A stretch of 64,000 bases of DNA from NCBI GenBank assembly GCA_024397955.1, contig CP073744.1, positions 2,046,001 through 2,110,000 on the forward strand, written 5' to 3'. The translations under genes were made by a program, and so were the position numbers. Below are positions 34,062 to 43,889 of this stretch, piece after piece. Origin of the DNA: a bacterium SCSIO 12696. Its GTDB lineage: Bacteria > Pseudomonadota > Gammaproteobacteria > Pseudomonadales > Porticoccaceae. The notes beneath the pieces are model-generated. The model searched no databases and was not told the origin of the DNA. It saw only the letters and a list, made by a program, of their open reading frames with translations. Position 1 is the first letter of the stretch; every line of letters starts with the position of its first letter.

Positions 34062-34754
34062 ATGGGCATCTTTTCTCGAATGGCCGACATCATTAATTCC
34101 AACCTCAATGCCATGTTGGACAAGGCCGAAGACCCTCGCAAAATGATCCGCTTGATTATCCAGGAGATGGAAGAAACCCTGGTGGAAGTGCGCAGTTCAT
34201 CGGCACGGGTTATTGCCGATCGCAAAACCGTCCAGCGTCGCCTGGATCGAGTGCGCTCCGAGGTGGACGAATGGGAAAGCAAAGCCCGTTTGGCAATCAG
34301 TAAAGGTCGCGAAGATTTGGCTCGCGCTGCACTGGCTGAGAAGCAAGCAATGTCTGAGGAGTGTGTTGCCATTGAAGAAGAGCTGATCGCCCTTGACGAA
34401 CAAATGGAACACCTGAATGACGAAGTGGCTCAGCTGCAGCAAAAGCTCAACGACGCTCGCGCCAAGGAAAAGGCCCTGCTGCTGCGCAACAAAACCGTCA
34501 ATGACCGCATGCGGGTTAAACGTCAGGTGCACCGCGAAGCACTGGACGAAGCCTTTAACCGCTTCGAGCACTTTGAGCGCAGAATGGATCAACTGGAAGG
34601 CCAGGTAGAAGCCATGGACCTGGGTAAAGAGCCCAAACCAGACCTGGCTACGGAAATCGACAACCTGCAGCAGGACGAAAAAGTCAACGAAGAGCTGGAG
34701 CGCATCAAGGCAGAGATGTCCGGCAATACCGAAGGTGAAGGCAAGCAGCACTAA
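34062..34754 (+). CDS. pspA: Phage shock protein A
   Basis: 230 residues of the PspA/IM30 family: MGIFSRMADIINSNLNAMLDKAEDP with the amphipathic N-terminal helix, then a long coiled coil with KMIRLIIQEMEETLVEVRSS. It oligomerises on stressed inner membrane and otherwise inhibits PspF. It is the first gene of the operon driven by the sigma-54 promoter. Confidence 0.97.
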   Translation: MGIFSRMADIINSNLNAMLDKAEDPRKMIRLIIQEMEETLVEVRSSSARVIADRKTVQRRLDRVRSEVDEWESKARLAISKGREDLARAALAEKQAMSEECVAIEEELIALDEQMEHLNDEVAQLQQKLNDARAKEKALLLRNKTVNDRMRVKRQVHREALDEAFNRFEHFERRMDQLEGQVEAMDLGKEPKPDLATEIDNLQQDEKVNEELERIKAEMSGNTEGEGKQH

Positions 34755-34817
34755 TCCCCCCGGTGGTAAACTTTGGATCTATTCCTTTTTTAGTACCAGG
34801 GCCGGAGCTCATTCACT

Positions 34818-35078
34818 ATGCAATCATCACATTTATTTGTACTGGCGCTCGTTTTTATGGTCGTGGTGGTACCGATGCTGATTTCCAGCAGAAACCGCCA
34901 CACCAAGTCCATGGAACGCACCGCGGGGTCGCCCTTGGATCAGCAAGATCGCGAAGTGGTGGAAGAAATGTTGGAAACCATCGACACCTTGGCTGACCGC
35001 ATCGAAGTGTTGGAATCCATACTGGACGATACCCACCCGAATTGGCGCAAGGTTAAAAAGCGCAGCGCTGGGGAATAA
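34818..35078 (+). CDS. pspB: Phage shock protein B
   Basis: 86 residues. One N-terminal membrane helix (HLFVLALVFMVVVVPMLI) is followed by a short coiled segment (MLETIDTLADRIEVLESIL) and the family ending DDTHPNWRK. It transmits membrane stress with PspC to PspA. Confidence 0.94.
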   Translation: MQSSHLFVLALVFMVVVVPMLISSRNRHTKSMERTAGSPLDQQDREVVEEMLETIDTLADRIEVLESILDDTHPNWRKVKKRSAGE

Positions 35079-35093
35079 CGGAGAACACATACT

Positions 35094-35552
35094 ATGTCAC
35101 AGCATCACAATGACTGGCAGAAAACCAAACGTAAATTTAATAACTCCCGTGAGTCGGGCTGGAACCGCGATCTGTATCGCAACAAAAAAGAGGGTGTTAT
35201 TGCCGGTGTTTGCGCGGGCCTTGCCGACTACTTCGGTTGCGCCACCTGGATTATGCGCCTGGGTTTTGTTCTGGGCTTCTTTATGCTCTCGGGCACGGCA
35301 ATAATCATTTACCTAATTGCCTGGCTGGTGGTGGGCAAGCGCCCAAAGGAAGCCTATGAAAACGCGGCTTCAGGCACGCAAAAAAAGGCGACCGAAGCCC
35401 CCAAAACTCGCGAATACAAAGTGTCATCTATTCGCTTGCGCCGGGCACAGGAACGCTTGAAACGCGCCGTTAGCCGAGTAGAAGGAATGGAAGCTTATGT
35501 GACGTCCCGACAGTTCGAACTCAATCGCGAGTTCGCCAAAATGGATTCTTGA
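35094..35552 (+). CDS. pspC: Phage shock protein C
   Basis: 152 residues. The PspC domain is KKEGVIAGVCAGLADYFG followed by a membrane segment (LGFVLGFFMLSGTAIIIYLI) and a charged tail that ends in a predicted coiled coil (LRRAQERLKRAVSRVEGME). It starts 15 bp after pspB. Confidence 0.95.
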   Translation: MSQHHNDWQKTKRKFNNSRESGWNRDLYRNKKEGVIAGVCAGLADYFGCATWIMRLGFVLGFFMLSGTAIIIYLIAWLVVGKRPKEAYENAASGTQKKATEAPKTREYKVSSIRLRRAQERLKRAVSRVEGMEAYVTSRQFELNREFAKMDS

Positions 35553-35577
35553 TGGATACCCAAGGGGGAGGGGAACA

Positions 35578-36585
35578 ATGAACAAACTAACTACTGCACT
35601 GCTATCCACGCTACTACTACTGCTGCTGCCTGTGCTCAGTACCGCTGCGGATCGGGAAGTGAAAAAAGCATTCACAGTGAATCCCGGTGAACAACTGGTG
35701 GTGGATTCTGAAAGGGGTGCCATCAACGTGGAATCTCACTCAAAAGACACCGTAATAATACGAGTGGAGATCGAAGGTCTGGATGATGACGAATTCCAGG
35801 TATCCATGGACTACCGCAACGGTGTTGTGGAGGTTGTTGGAGAAATGGAAAAGAAACTGCTCAATTGGAGCTGGGGCAACCGTCGAGTACGCTACCACCT
35901 GGTGGTACCCGAGCAATTTGATGTCGACTTAAAAACCCGCGGCGGCGCCATTGATGTTCGCGACCTCGAAGGCGATATAGAGGCGAAAACCGCCGGTGGC
36001 AGCCTCGGCTTTGATGGCATTACTGGCAACATCAACGGCAAAACCTCTGGGGGCAGTATTCAGATTGCGGATGTCTCCGGTGATGTCACAGTGAAAACCT
36101 CCGGTGGTGCCATCAGTGCCAAGAGGATTGAGGGTGATCTGGAGGCGCGTACCGCCGGTGGCAGTATTCAACTGGCAGGCATAAGCGGCTTTGCGGAAGT
36201 GGCCACTTCTGGTGGCGGCATCAACGCAACCGGTGTGCATGCTGGCTTGAACGCAAAAACCGCTGGCGGCAGTATCAAGGCGGTATTTAATCATCAGCCC
36301 AGTGCCGACTCTCGCCTGGCCACCAGCGCTGGGAGTGTCACTGCATTGATCGCATCGGGAGTTGCACTGGATATAGACGCCAAGGGCTCGCGGGTTCGTT
36401 CAGAGCTGTCACTGGAAAACACCACCAGCAACCGCAAAAAATCCCTTAGCGGTACTCTTAATGGCGGTGGCCCACAGTTGAAAATACGCACCAGTGCCGG
36501 GAATGTGCGAATTCTGAAATCAACGGCACAGCGGCAGGCGATTAAAAGTCACTCGCCCCGCCGGTTTTCAGGCATTGCCCTTTAA
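35578..36585 (+). CDS. Exported DUF4097 (toastrack-type beta-repeat) protein of the psp operon
   Basis: 335 residues with a signal peptide (LLSTLLLLLLPVLSTAA). The core is a regular series of about 20-residue beta repeats around KT-GGSI: RGGAIDVRDLEGDI, TAGGSLGFDGITGNI, TSGGSIQIADVSGDV, TSGGAISAKRIEGDL, TAGGSIQLAGISG, TSGGGINATGV, TAGGSIKAVF. This is the DUF4097/DUF2807 single-stranded beta-helix fold often linked to PspC and LiaG-type stress systems. It follows pspC by 25 bp and is probably co-transcribed, so a periplasmic role in envelope stress is inferred. Its end overlaps the convergent transporter gene by 4 bp. Confidence 0.82.
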   Translation: MNKLTTALLSTLLLLLLPVLSTAADREVKKAFTVNPGEQLVVDSERGAINVESHSKDTVIIRVEIEGLDDDEFQVSMDYRNGVVEVVGEMEKKLLNWSWGNRRVRYHLVVPEQFDVDLKTRGGAIDVRDLEGDIEAKTAGGSLGFDGITGNINGKTSGGSIQIADVSGDVTVKTSGGAISAKRIEGDLEARTAGGSIQLAGISGFAEVATSGGGINATGVHAGLNAKTAGGSIKAVFNHQPSADSRLATSAGSVTALIASGVALDIDAKGSRVRSELSLENTTSNRKKSLSGTLNGGGPQLKIRTSAGNVRILKSTAQRQAIKSHSPRRFSGIAL

Positions 36586-37451
36586 ACAACCACCAGCGCG
36601 ACGCCCGGCAATCCCAGCAACAACCCAAACCATTGAACCGGCCGCAACCGCTCCCCCTTGATGGCGGCAATCACCGCCGCCATCAGCGCACAAGTCACCA
36701 ACAAGGTTTGGGCAACACCGGCTGGTAGCTCTTTAATGGCCAGCTGCAGCCCCCACAGAGCCACGAAAGTACCCAGCACAATCGCCCAGAACAGCAACCA
36801 GTATTGGCGGTTGCTGGGGCGACTTTTGGGCACAAGGCTCACCCGGTTCACCGCCATCAACAACAGCACAATGGCCAGGCCACCGAGCAGCCGCCAAAAG
36901 GCGCTGGCTTCGGCACTGATGTCCTCGGTGGTAAAAACGGCCCTGGAGATAATAACGCCGATGGCCTGACACAATGCCGACAGGGTAGCCCAGCCAATGC
37001 CGACCCGGTTAAGCACATTGCCGCTATTGGTTGCGCGCAGGCCCACCACCATATCCACAGCGGCAACTACCACGACCATGCCAATGATCTGGCGAACACT
37101 CAGCTGTTCGTTGAGGAAAAACCAGGCGGCGATAACCACAAAAGCAGGGGCAAAGGTCTCTGCAATCATCAAGCTGCGAGACTCCCCCATCTGCATCAGG
37201 GCGCGGAACAGCGCGGTATCCCCAAGGCCGATGCCAATCGCCCCGCTGAGTATCAGCCAAACAATGGCCTCACCGAAGTTATTGCCAAAGCCGCTACCAA
37301 ACACAAGGATCCAAACAGCGAACATCACGCTGGCAACACCGCTCTTGATGCAAGTGAGCACCAGGGGTGGCCACAGGCTGCCCATGGCTCGATATATGCG
37401 GGTGGCGATGGCCCAGCCCAGTGCGGCAATCAGTGCGGCAAAAACGCCCAT
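36582..37451 (-). CDS. EamA/DMT-family transporter
   Basis: 289 residues with ten predicted membrane segments arranged as two EamA repeats (VFAALIAALGWAIATRIYRAM in the first; GIGWATLSALCQAIGVIISRAVF opening the second). Members export metabolites such as amino acids or nucleosides; the substrate cannot be told from sequence. It is monocistronic. Confidence 0.88.
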   Translation of the reverse strand: MGVFAALIAALGWAIATRIYRAMGSLWPPLVLTCIKSGVASVMFAVWILVFGSGFGNNFGEAIVWLILSGAIGIGLGDTALFRALMQMGESRSLMIAETFAPAFVVIAAWFFLNEQLSVRQIIGMVVVVAAVDMVVGLRATNSGNVLNRVGIGWATLSALCQAIGVIISRAVFTTEDISAEASAFWRLLGGLAIVLLLMAVNRVSLVPKSRPSNRQYWLLFWAIVLGTFVALWGLQLAIKELPAGVAQTLLVTCALMAAVIAAIKGERLRPVQWFGLLLGLPGVALVVV

Positions 37452-37601
37452 AGGGTATCTATCTGATGCTAAAGGAGCGCCAGTTTAGGGGGGTATGGGG
37501 CAAATAGAAAGCGGCTAGCAGCGCGGAATCCGGTGTAAACCAAAATCCGGTAAAACCGCGTTGCCAAGTAACGCTTAAAATTGAAGGTTTGTAAGTGCTT
37601 A

Positions 37602-37766
37602 CTACGGAGCGTCGTGCCAGTACTCGTGATCACAGTCTCGTCGGCCTGGGCCAATACGGCGATCCGGTTTGCCGGGCTCGAAGCGAATATCCTGGCGCCG
37701 ATCGGCCAGGGTGCGGCGTTTTATCTGGCGGCGCTCAGGGCCAGTATAGGGGGTGTTGGAAAGCAT
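37602..37766 (-). CDS. Small Arg-rich protein, paralogue of the upstream gene
   Basis: A 54-residue frame from ATG 37766 with an AAGGGA ribosome site: MLSNTPYTGPERRQIKRRTL, then ADRRQDIRFEPGKPDRRIGP and GRRDCDHEYWHDAP. The core RR-x-x-x-RR-x-x-x-DRR-x-DIRFE is shared with the protein encoded just upstream at 37854-38081, so the two are tandem paralogues. The family resembles short DRR-rich proteins common in Pseudomonas-like bacteria that have no known function; the even spacing of Arg-Arg pairs suggests nucleic-acid or phospholipid binding, which is only inference. Confidence 0.65.
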   Translation of the reverse strand: MLSNTPYTGPERRQIKRRTLADRRQDIRFEPGKPDRRIGPGRRDCDHEYWHDAP

Positions 37767-37853
37767 GGCTCGGGTCCCTTATGAATATGCTTACACCGTT
37801 AAATGTAGCAATAAAAGGCCGTGTTGAGCCACAACAATCTGTGGGAATCTAAG

Positions 37854-38081
37854 CTACAGGATTTCCAGTTTTACCTGATAATCACGCATGTCGAAATCCT
37901 CTTTGCGGCGGCCGGCGTTGGTGCGCCGATCGGCCTCAAAGCGAATGTCCTTGCGCCGGTCACGCTGGGTACGGCGCGGCCCCCGGCGGCGGTCAGCCCC
38001 GAAAAATAGTTTTCCGTCTTTGGTTCTGCGGCAATTGTGCGCATACACCTGACCGGTGGTGTCTTCTTCAACCAGTTTCAT
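37854..38081 (-). CDS. Small Arg-rich protein (DRRRGPRRTQRDRRKDIRFE core)
   Basis: 75 residues from ATG 38081. After a short N-terminal part (TGQVYAHNCRRTKDGKLFFG) it has the core DRRRGPRRTQRDRRKDIRFE and a second Arg-rich stretch RRTNAGRRKEDFD. It is followed 87 bp later by a shorter paralogue in the same orientation. Function unknown; the two are probably co-transcribed. Confidence 0.75.
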   Translation of the reverse strand: MKLVEEDTTGQVYAHNCRRTKDGKLFFGADRRRGPRRTQRDRRKDIRFEADRRTNAGRRKEDFDMRDYQVKLEIL

Positions 38082-38102
38082 ACGTATCAGTAGGTAATTA
38101 AT

Positions 38103-38158
38103 GCTTTGGCGTGAACAATCGACGCCAAAGCTCAGAGGTTGGCGATAGCTTTATCGCC
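38103..38158. repeat. Two adjacent hairpins between plsC and the small Arg-rich gene
   Basis: GCTTTGGCG / CGCCAAAGC (38103-38131) and GGCGATA / TATCGCC (38141-38158) are two perfect inverted pairs in the 134-bp gap. On the minus strand they could end plsC transcription or form the 5' leader of the small gene; no T-run is present. Confidence 0.5.
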
Positions 38159-38215
38159 AGTAAGAATTATAAAAGTGTGAACTGGTTAATACTTTAGTTG
38201 TGAGACAGCTGGTAC

Positions 38216-38950
38216 TTATGGGCGATCAATCACGGCTTGTTGCCGTTCAATCCAATTTTCCACCCGTTCGGTGAGCTCTTTGCTGGTTAGCCCTTCGGTG
38301 GTGATGGGTTCGCCAATCACCACTTTAATGGTGCCGGGGAATTTGAGAAAACGGCGGCCAGGCCAACACAGGCCCGCATTATGGGCCAAGGGCAGTACCG
38401 GAACACCGGCCTCAATGGCCAGTGCGGCGCCGCTGCGGGCGTATTTGCCTTTCTCACCGGGGTCGACTCGGGTGCCCTCTGGGTAAATGACCACATTGTT
38501 GCCCTCCGCCAGGCGCTCCTTGCCCTGCGCCATAATCTGTTTCATGGCGGCGCGGGGGTTGTCCCGATCAATGCCAATAGGGTGCAACTTGTTGAGCCCC
38601 CAGCCGAACACGGGTATCGACAGCAGTTCTTTCTTGAGAATGGTGCTCACCGGCCGGAACAGCCGCTGCATATGGTAGGTTTCCCACGTAGACTGGTGCT
38701 TTGCCAGCACTACCATGGGGCCTTCGGGGATATTCTCTTTGCCCGTGGTTTCGATTTTTACCCCACAGCACACCCGCAGCCAAAAGTTGGTGCATGTGGT
38801 GCCCAGCGACACAATGTCGTGACGGGTTTTGTAGGGCACCAGCAGGCCGATGGTAAAACCACAGCTGGAGAAAAACGTCATACAAGGCACGTAAGTGATG
38901 TAAAACAGTGCGGAACGTATGCCGTAAAATGCTTTTTTCACTGGGCTCAT
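38216..38950 (-). CDS. plsC: 1-acyl-sn-glycerol-3-phosphate acyltransferase
   Basis: 244 residues. The acyltransferase motifs are AKHQSTWET (a variant of HX4D with Glu in the acid position) and VIYPEGTR. An N-terminal membrane segment anchors it to the inner membrane. It makes phosphatidic acid from lysophosphatidic acid. It lies downstream of glyQ-glyS, where gmhB is often also found in related genomes but is absent here. Confidence 0.9.
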   Translation of the reverse strand: MSPVKKAFYGIRSALFYITYVPCMTFFSSCGFTIGLLVPYKTRHDIVSLGTTCTNFWLRVCCGVKIETTGKENIPEGPMVVLAKHQSTWETYHMQRLFRPVSTILKKELLSIPVFGWGLNKLHPIGIDRDNPRAAMKQIMAQGKERLAEGNNVVIYPEGTRVDPGEKGKYARSGAALAIEAGVPVLPLAHNAGLCWPGRRFLKFPGTIKVVIGEPITTEGLTSKELTERVENWIERQQAVIDRP

Positions 38951-39057
38951 AGTTTATGGCTCATTTTCGTTGCTCATGTCGCCCCCACAACAGCGGGGGT
39001 AACTCATGAGTGAACAGTCGTAACCTGATGGATTTCCGCCCTGGCGGAAAACCGGTT

Positions 39058-41133
39058 CTATTTTGCTGGAACCAGCAGTGAAATATCGGCGATGTCCAGG
39101 AACAGCTTGCGAAGCTTGGTGAGCAGGGCAAGTCGATTGTTCCGCAGTGCCGAATCGTCGGCCATGACCATAACATCGTCAAAGAATTTGTCCACACCCT
39201 CACGAAGCTGGGCCAACTCACCCATGGCATCGGCGTAATGGCGCTCTGCCAACATCGGGGCAATGGTGGGTTCCAGTCGCTCTAAATCGGCGGCCAAAGC
39301 CTGCTCGGCGGGCTCTTGAAGTAAACCCTTCTGAATCTCACCAGCCACGTCACTACCCTCCAGCTTAGCAAGGATATTGGACACTCGTTTGTTGGCGGCA
39401 GCCAGTGCGGCGGCGGCTTCCAGTTGACTGAACTGGTGAATGGCCTGCACCCGCTGATCGATATCCAGTGGGTTGCTGAGCTGTTTGGCGACTACCGCCA
39501 TAAACACTTCGGCGGCGATGCCCTGGTCAACATATATAGCGCGGAAGCGATCTGTCATGTAAGTAAGTACTTGCTCCACAACGCTGTCGGCCTTTGGTAG
39601 CCCACTGTATAACTGAGCCGCCTGAGTCAGCGCATCGCGCAAATCCAGATCGATGTCGTTCTCCACCAACAGGCGCAACACACCCAGGCTGGCCCGGCGT
39701 AACGCAAATGGGTCCTTGGAGCCAGTAGGGGTCATCCCAATACCAAAGATGCCCACCAGAGTATCGATGCGGTCTGCCAATGCCAGGGTGGTACCCACCT
39801 GAGTTTGTGGCAACCGGTCTCCGGCAAAGCGGGGCAGGTACTGCTCGAACAGAGCTTCGCAAACGTCGCTTGGCTCGCCATCGTGCTGGGCGTAGTAGCG
39901 GCCCATCAAACCCTGCAGGTCGCTGAACTCCAGCACCATTTCCGACACCAGGTCGGACTTGCTTAACTGCGCCGCCCGATTCGCTTCTGTGGGGTTGGCG
40001 CCAACGGTGGGCGCCAGCGCTTCGGCCAGCTTGGCCACCCGTTCGGTCTTTTCGAAAACCGTGCCCAACTGCGCCTGGAAAACAATTTTTTGCAGCTTCT
40101 CGCGGCGATTTTGCAATGACGTCTTTTTATCGGTGTCGTAGAAAAACGCAGCGTCCGCCAGCCGTGGGCGAATCACTCGTTCGTTGCCAGCGATTACCTG
40201 AGTCGGGTCTTTCGACTCAATGTTGGCAATGGTGATAAACAGTGGCATCAGCGCGCCGTTACTGTTCACCACATGGAAGTACTTTTGGTGTTCCTTCATA
40301 GAGGAAATCAGTGCCTCGGCGGGCACCTCCAAAAAGCGCTCTTCAAAGCGGCCCAACAGTGCAGTGGGCCACTCGTTCAAGGCGGTCACCTCATTCAACA
40401 GGTCGTCGTCAATTACCGCCCGGCCACCGGCTTTTTCAGCGGCGGCTTCCACCTGGCTGCGAATCAGCTCCCGGCGTTCGTTAAAGTCCGCCATCACGTA
40501 GCCACTGCGCAGCAGCTCCAGGTAATCAGCTGGGCTATTAACGGTGATATCGCCGTCGCTGTGGATGCGGTGGCCACGGGTAGTGCGGCCAGATTCAATA
40601 CCCATCACGCTGCCATCAATCACCTGGTCGCCATGCAGCAGCACCAACCAGTGCATGGGGCGAACAAACTCGGTGCGCGACGCCCCCCAACGCATACGTT
40701 TGGCAATGGGCAGTGCCTTTAGGCTGCTTTCAATAATGCCGCCAATCACCTCGCGGGTTTTGGCACCCTCCTGAGTAGCTCGGTGGCACAATTTGTCTTG
40801 CTTGCCGTCGTTCTCAACTTGCAGAGCAGACACCTCAAGGCCGTTCTTCTTGGCAAAGGCTTCGGCGGCTTTGGCTGGGTTGCCCTCTGCATCGAAGGCA
40901 ATTTTTGCTGGTGGCCCCCAGGCGACAACCTCTTGGGAGGGGGCCTGTTCAACCAGGCCCTTTACCAACACCGCCAAGCGGCGGGGCGAGGCGTAAGCCA
41001 CGCTGGACTCAAAAGCCAATTGCGCTTCTTTCAAACCGCGGGTTATGCCGTCGTGAAAGCCGTTGGAAAGTTGCAGCAACGATTTGGGTGGCAGCTCTTC
41101 AGTGCCAATCTCAACCAGAAAATCTGCGCTCAT
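39058..41133 (-). CDS. glyS: Glycyl-tRNA synthetase beta subunit
   Basis: 691 residues (E. coli 689), starting [19 protein letters not shown], the standard beta-subunit N-terminus; conserved RFPKRMRW-like [24 protein letters not shown] and the C-terminal anticodon-binding DALR domain are present. With GlyQ it forms the heterotetramer that charges tRNA-Gly. Its start overlaps the glyQ stop by 4 bp. Confidence 0.98.
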   Translation of the reverse strand: MSADFLVEIGTEELPPKSLLQLSNGFHDGITRGLKEAQLAFESSVAYASPRRLAVLVKGLVEQAPSQEVVAWGPPAKIAFDAEGNPAKAAEAFAKKNGLEVSALQVENDGKQDKLCHRATQEGAKTREVIGGIIESSLKALPIAKRMRWGASRTEFVRPMHWLVLLHGDQVIDGSVMGIESGRTTRGHRIHSDGDITVNSPADYLELLRSGYVMADFNERRELIRSQVEAAAEKAGGRAVIDDDLLNEVTALNEWPTALLGRFEERFLEVPAEALISSMKEHQKYFHVVNSNGALMPLFITIANIESKDPTQVIAGNERVIRPRLADAAFFYDTDKKTSLQNRREKLQKIVFQAQLGTVFEKTERVAKLAEALAPTVGANPTEANRAAQLSKSDLVSEMVLEFSDLQGLMGRYYAQHDGEPSDVCEALFEQYLPRFAGDRLPQTQVGTTLALADRIDTLVGIFGIGMTPTGSKDPFALRRASLGVLRLLVENDIDLDLRDALTQAAQLYSGLPKADSVVEQVLTYMTDRFRAIYVDQGIAAEVFMAVVAKQLSNPLDIDQRVQAIHQFSQLEAAAALAAANKRVSNILAKLEGSDVAGEIQKGLLQEPAEQALAADLERLEPTIAPMLAERHYADAMGELAQLREGVDKFFDDVMVMADDSALRNNRLALLTKLRKLFLDIADISLLVPAK

Positions 41134-42110
41134 GGCTTGTCTCCTTCTGGCTGGTTGGCAGCAATCACTTCATCCGCCAGGGCTTTGGGTGCCAGCGGAA
41201 AGCCCAGAGCCATTCGCTTGTTGAAATAGCTGGTGGCGGCATCTCGGGACAAGGCCCGCACCCGCAAAATATAGCCCTGGCGCTCGGTAACCGAGATCGC
41301 ATGACGAGCATCCAACAGGTTAAAAATGTGCGATGCCTTCATCACCATTTCGTAGGCGGGCAAGGGCAGGTCCGCAGCCACCAGCTTGGCGCACTCGCGC
41401 TCGTAGTGGTCAAACTGCTGGAATAAAAAGTCCACGTCCGCCTGTTCAAAGTTGTAGGTGGACATCTCCACTTCGTTTTGGTGGAAAATATCCCCGTAAG
41501 TTACCGGCGTGCCGTCGGGGCCGTGGGTCCACACCAAATCGTAGATGCTGTCCACGCCCTGCAAATACATGGCAATGCGTTCCAGGCCGTAGGTGATTTC
41601 GCCAGTGACCGGGTAGCATTCCAGGCCACCGGCCTGTTGGAAGTAGGTAAATTGGGTGACTTCCATACCGTTGAGCCACACCTCCCAACCCAAGCCCCAG
41701 GCACCCAGAGTGGGTGATTCCCAGTTGTCTTCCACAAAGCGGATGTCGTGGATTTCGGGGTCAACGCCCATGGCCTGCAATGAGCCCAGGTACAGTTCCT
41801 GAATATTGTCAGGGGATGGCTTCATCACTACCTGGAATTGGTAGTAGTGCTGCAGGCGGTTGGGGTTTTCGCCGTAGCGGCCATCGGTGGGGCGGCGGCA
41901 AGGTTGTACGTAAGCGGCGTTCCAGGATTCCGGGCCCACAGCGCGTAAAAACGTGGCCGGATGGAAGGTGCCGGCACCTACCTCCATATCCAGTGGCTGC
42001 ATCACTACACAGCCCTGAGCACTCCAGTAATCCTGCAGTGCACTGATCAGCTCCTGAAAGGTGCCGGGAAAAGTCTGTTTGTCTGCCACGTTAGGAAACT
42101 CCGCAGGCAT
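41130..42110 (-). CDS. glyQ: Glycyl-tRNA synthetase alpha subunit
   Basis: 326 residues (E. coli 303), with a slightly longer N-terminus before [18 protein letters not shown]. Signatures include [39 protein letters not shown] and [18 protein letters not shown]. It holds the class II catalytic core. Confidence 0.98.
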   Translation of the reverse strand: MPAEFPNVADKQTFPGTFQELISALQDYWSAQGCVVMQPLDMEVGAGTFHPATFLRAVGPESWNAAYVQPCRRPTDGRYGENPNRLQHYYQFQVVMKPSPDNIQELYLGSLQAMGVDPEIHDIRFVEDNWESPTLGAWGLGWEVWLNGMEVTQFTYFQQAGGLECYPVTGEITYGLERIAMYLQGVDSIYDLVWTHGPDGTPVTYGDIFHQNEVEMSTYNFEQADVDFLFQQFDHYERECAKLVAADLPLPAYEMVMKASHIFNLLDARHAISVTERQGYILRVRALSRDAATSYFNKRMALGFPLAPKALADEVIAANQPEGDKP

Positions 42111-42231
42111 TATAAAAGCGGGCCATTATACGGGGCACCGATGGTCTGTGACAGAGTGGCCGAGCAATTTGATTGGGGTGTGCTTCAAATTCCGGTAAGC
42201 TCTGGCCCCATTATTGGCACAGCGTTTTTTT

Positions 42232-43104
42232 ATGAAAACCAAAATAGCTCTCGCTCTGTTCCGCTTTGTGGGTTATTGGCCTCTGGGTGTGGCCCGTGGC
42301 CTGGGCACCTTGGTGGGCCGCATCATGTGGCGTAAGCAAACCCGCGAAGCGCGCATTACCCAAACCAATATCGAGCTGTGCTTCCCGGCCCTGAGTGCGG
42401 ATCAACAAGCCGAGCTGGCCAGAGCCAGTGTGATCGAATTGGGCAAAACCTTTTTTGAATTGCCCCTGGTGCTGCAACGCAACCCCCAGTGGGTGTACCG
42501 CAAAATCAAAAAGGTTCATAACCAGGCGTTGCTGGACGAAGCGCTGGCCAGCGAGCGGGGCACACTGATCGTCAGCCCTCACCTGGGCAACTGGGAAGTG
42601 ATCGGCTTTGAAGTGGGCCGCCAGTGCCACATGACTACTATGTACGAACCGTCCCGCTACCCGGAAATGGACGCCATCGTTAAAGAATCCCGCAGCAAAT
42701 TGGGCGCCGATCTGGTACCCACCGACAAACGCGGGGTAATGGCGTTGGTCAAAACCCTGCGCACCGGTGGAACCGTGGGAATTTTGCCCGACCAGGAGCC
42801 CGACCTGGAAAGCGGCGACTTCGCGCCTTTCTTTGATACCCCGGCTCTCACCATGACCCTGCTAAATAAACTGGTGCAGCGCACCGGTGCTCGTGCCATT
42901 ATTACCTTCAGCTTACGAGTGCCCGGCGGTTTCGAAATGTTTTACCAAGAGCCGGAGGCCGAGTTTTACGGCGATGATGAAAAACAGGCGCTGGCCGCGC
43001 TCAATCGCAGTGTTGAAGCGGCGGTATCAAACGCGCCAGCCCAGTATCAGTGGGAATACAAACGTTTCAAGCGGCGCCCGGATGGGCTGCCACCTGTTTA
43101 CTAA
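42232..43104 (+). CDS. LpxL/HtrB-family lipid A acyltransferase
   Basis: 290 residues from ATG 42232; a TTG 18 bp upstream is possible. A hydrophobic N-terminal anchor (LALFRFVGYWPLGVARGLG) precedes the HX4E catalytic motif in SPHLGNWEVIGFE and the GGTVGILPDQEP segment. The family adds secondary acyl chains to Kdo-lipid A at the inner membrane. Which paralogue (LpxL, LpxM or a relative) cannot be told. Divergent from glyQ. Confidence 0.88.
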   Translation: MKTKIALALFRFVGYWPLGVARGLGTLVGRIMWRKQTREARITQTNIELCFPALSADQQAELARASVIELGKTFFELPLVLQRNPQWVYRKIKKVHNQALLDEALASERGTLIVSPHLGNWEVIGFEVGRQCHMTTMYEPSRYPEMDAIVKESRSKLGADLVPTDKRGVMALVKTLRTGGTVGILPDQEPDLESGDFAPFFDTPALTMTLLNKLVQRTGARAIITFSLRVPGGFEMFYQEPEAEFYGDDEKQALAALNRSVEAAVSNAPAQYQWEYKRFKRRPDGLPPVY

Positions 43105-43164
43105 TTTACCAATGTGGGTTTATTGAGCTTTTTACAAAAAGCTTGCCCAACACAAGGAGCTACC

Positions 43165-43809
43165 ATGCTGACAAGAGCACTACTGTTATCTGCTGGCCTG
43201 TTACTACTGGCCGGCTGCGAAAGCGCTTACTACAGCGCCTGGGAAAAAGTCGGCGTCCACAAGCGGGATATTTTGGTGGACCGCATCGAAGATACCCAGG
43301 AAGCCCAGGAAGACACCCAGGAACAATTTCAGGATGCCCTGGAAAAATACCGCTCGGTGGTTAACTTCGATGGCGGCAACCTGGAAAAGCTCTATAACCA
43401 GCTCAAGGGTGAATACGAAGACAGCGAGGCCGCTGCCGCCAAAATAACCGCGCGCATCGACAGTGTGGAAGACGTGGCCGAAGACCTGTTCGACGAATGG
43501 GAAGAAGAGCTGGAAAGCTACACCAGCGATCGCCTGCGCCGTGACAGCGCCAGCAAATTGCGCGATACCCGCGCCCAATACCAGCGCCTGGTAAAAACCA
43601 TGCGCCGTGCTGAAAAAAGCGTTGCCCCGGTACTCAATACCCTGCGCGACCAAACCCTGTACCTGAAGCACAACCTCAACGCCCGTGCCATCGATTCCCT
43701 GAAGGGCGAGCTAAAAACCATCGATGCCGATGTGGGCCGACTGATCTACCAAATGCAGCAGTCCATCGAGCAGGCCAACCAGTTTATTAACAAGATCAAA
43801 CAGGGCTAA
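43165..43809 (+). CDS. DUF2959-family lipoprotein
   Basis: 214 residues from ATG 43165, preceded by AAGGAG. The lipobox is LLLAGC (Cys near residue 19), followed by ESAYYSAWEKVGVHKRDILVDR, the DUF2959 signature. The rest is a long, acidic, almost entirely helical coiled coil (RIEDTQEAQEDTQEQFQDAL, EDVAEDLFDEWEEELESY). Probably anchored to the outer membrane and extending into the periplasm; role unknown. Confidence 0.85.
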   Translation: MLTRALLLSAGLLLLAGCESAYYSAWEKVGVHKRDILVDRIEDTQEAQEDTQEQFQDALEKYRSVVNFDGGNLEKLYNQLKGEYEDSEAAAAKITARIDSVEDVAEDLFDEWEEELESYTSDRLRRDSASKLRDTRAQYQRLVKTMRRAEKSVAPVLNTLRDQTLYLKHNLNARAIDSLKGELKTIDADVGRLIYQMQQSIEQANQFINKIKQG

Positions 43810-43837
43810 GAGCGCTTCTTACGCGTTCTTGCCTCCG

Positions 43838-43858
43838 CGCCTTTGCCCGGCAAAGGCG
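43838..43858. repeat. Perfect inverted repeat after the DUF2959 gene
   Basis: CGCCTTTGCC and GGCAAAGGCG are perfect 10-bp inverted arms around one base. No T-run follows; it may be a Rho-dependent or processing hairpin between two plus-strand genes. Confidence 0.4.
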
Positions 43859-43889
43859 ATCAAAACCAGCACCAAACAGAGGAATTGCC

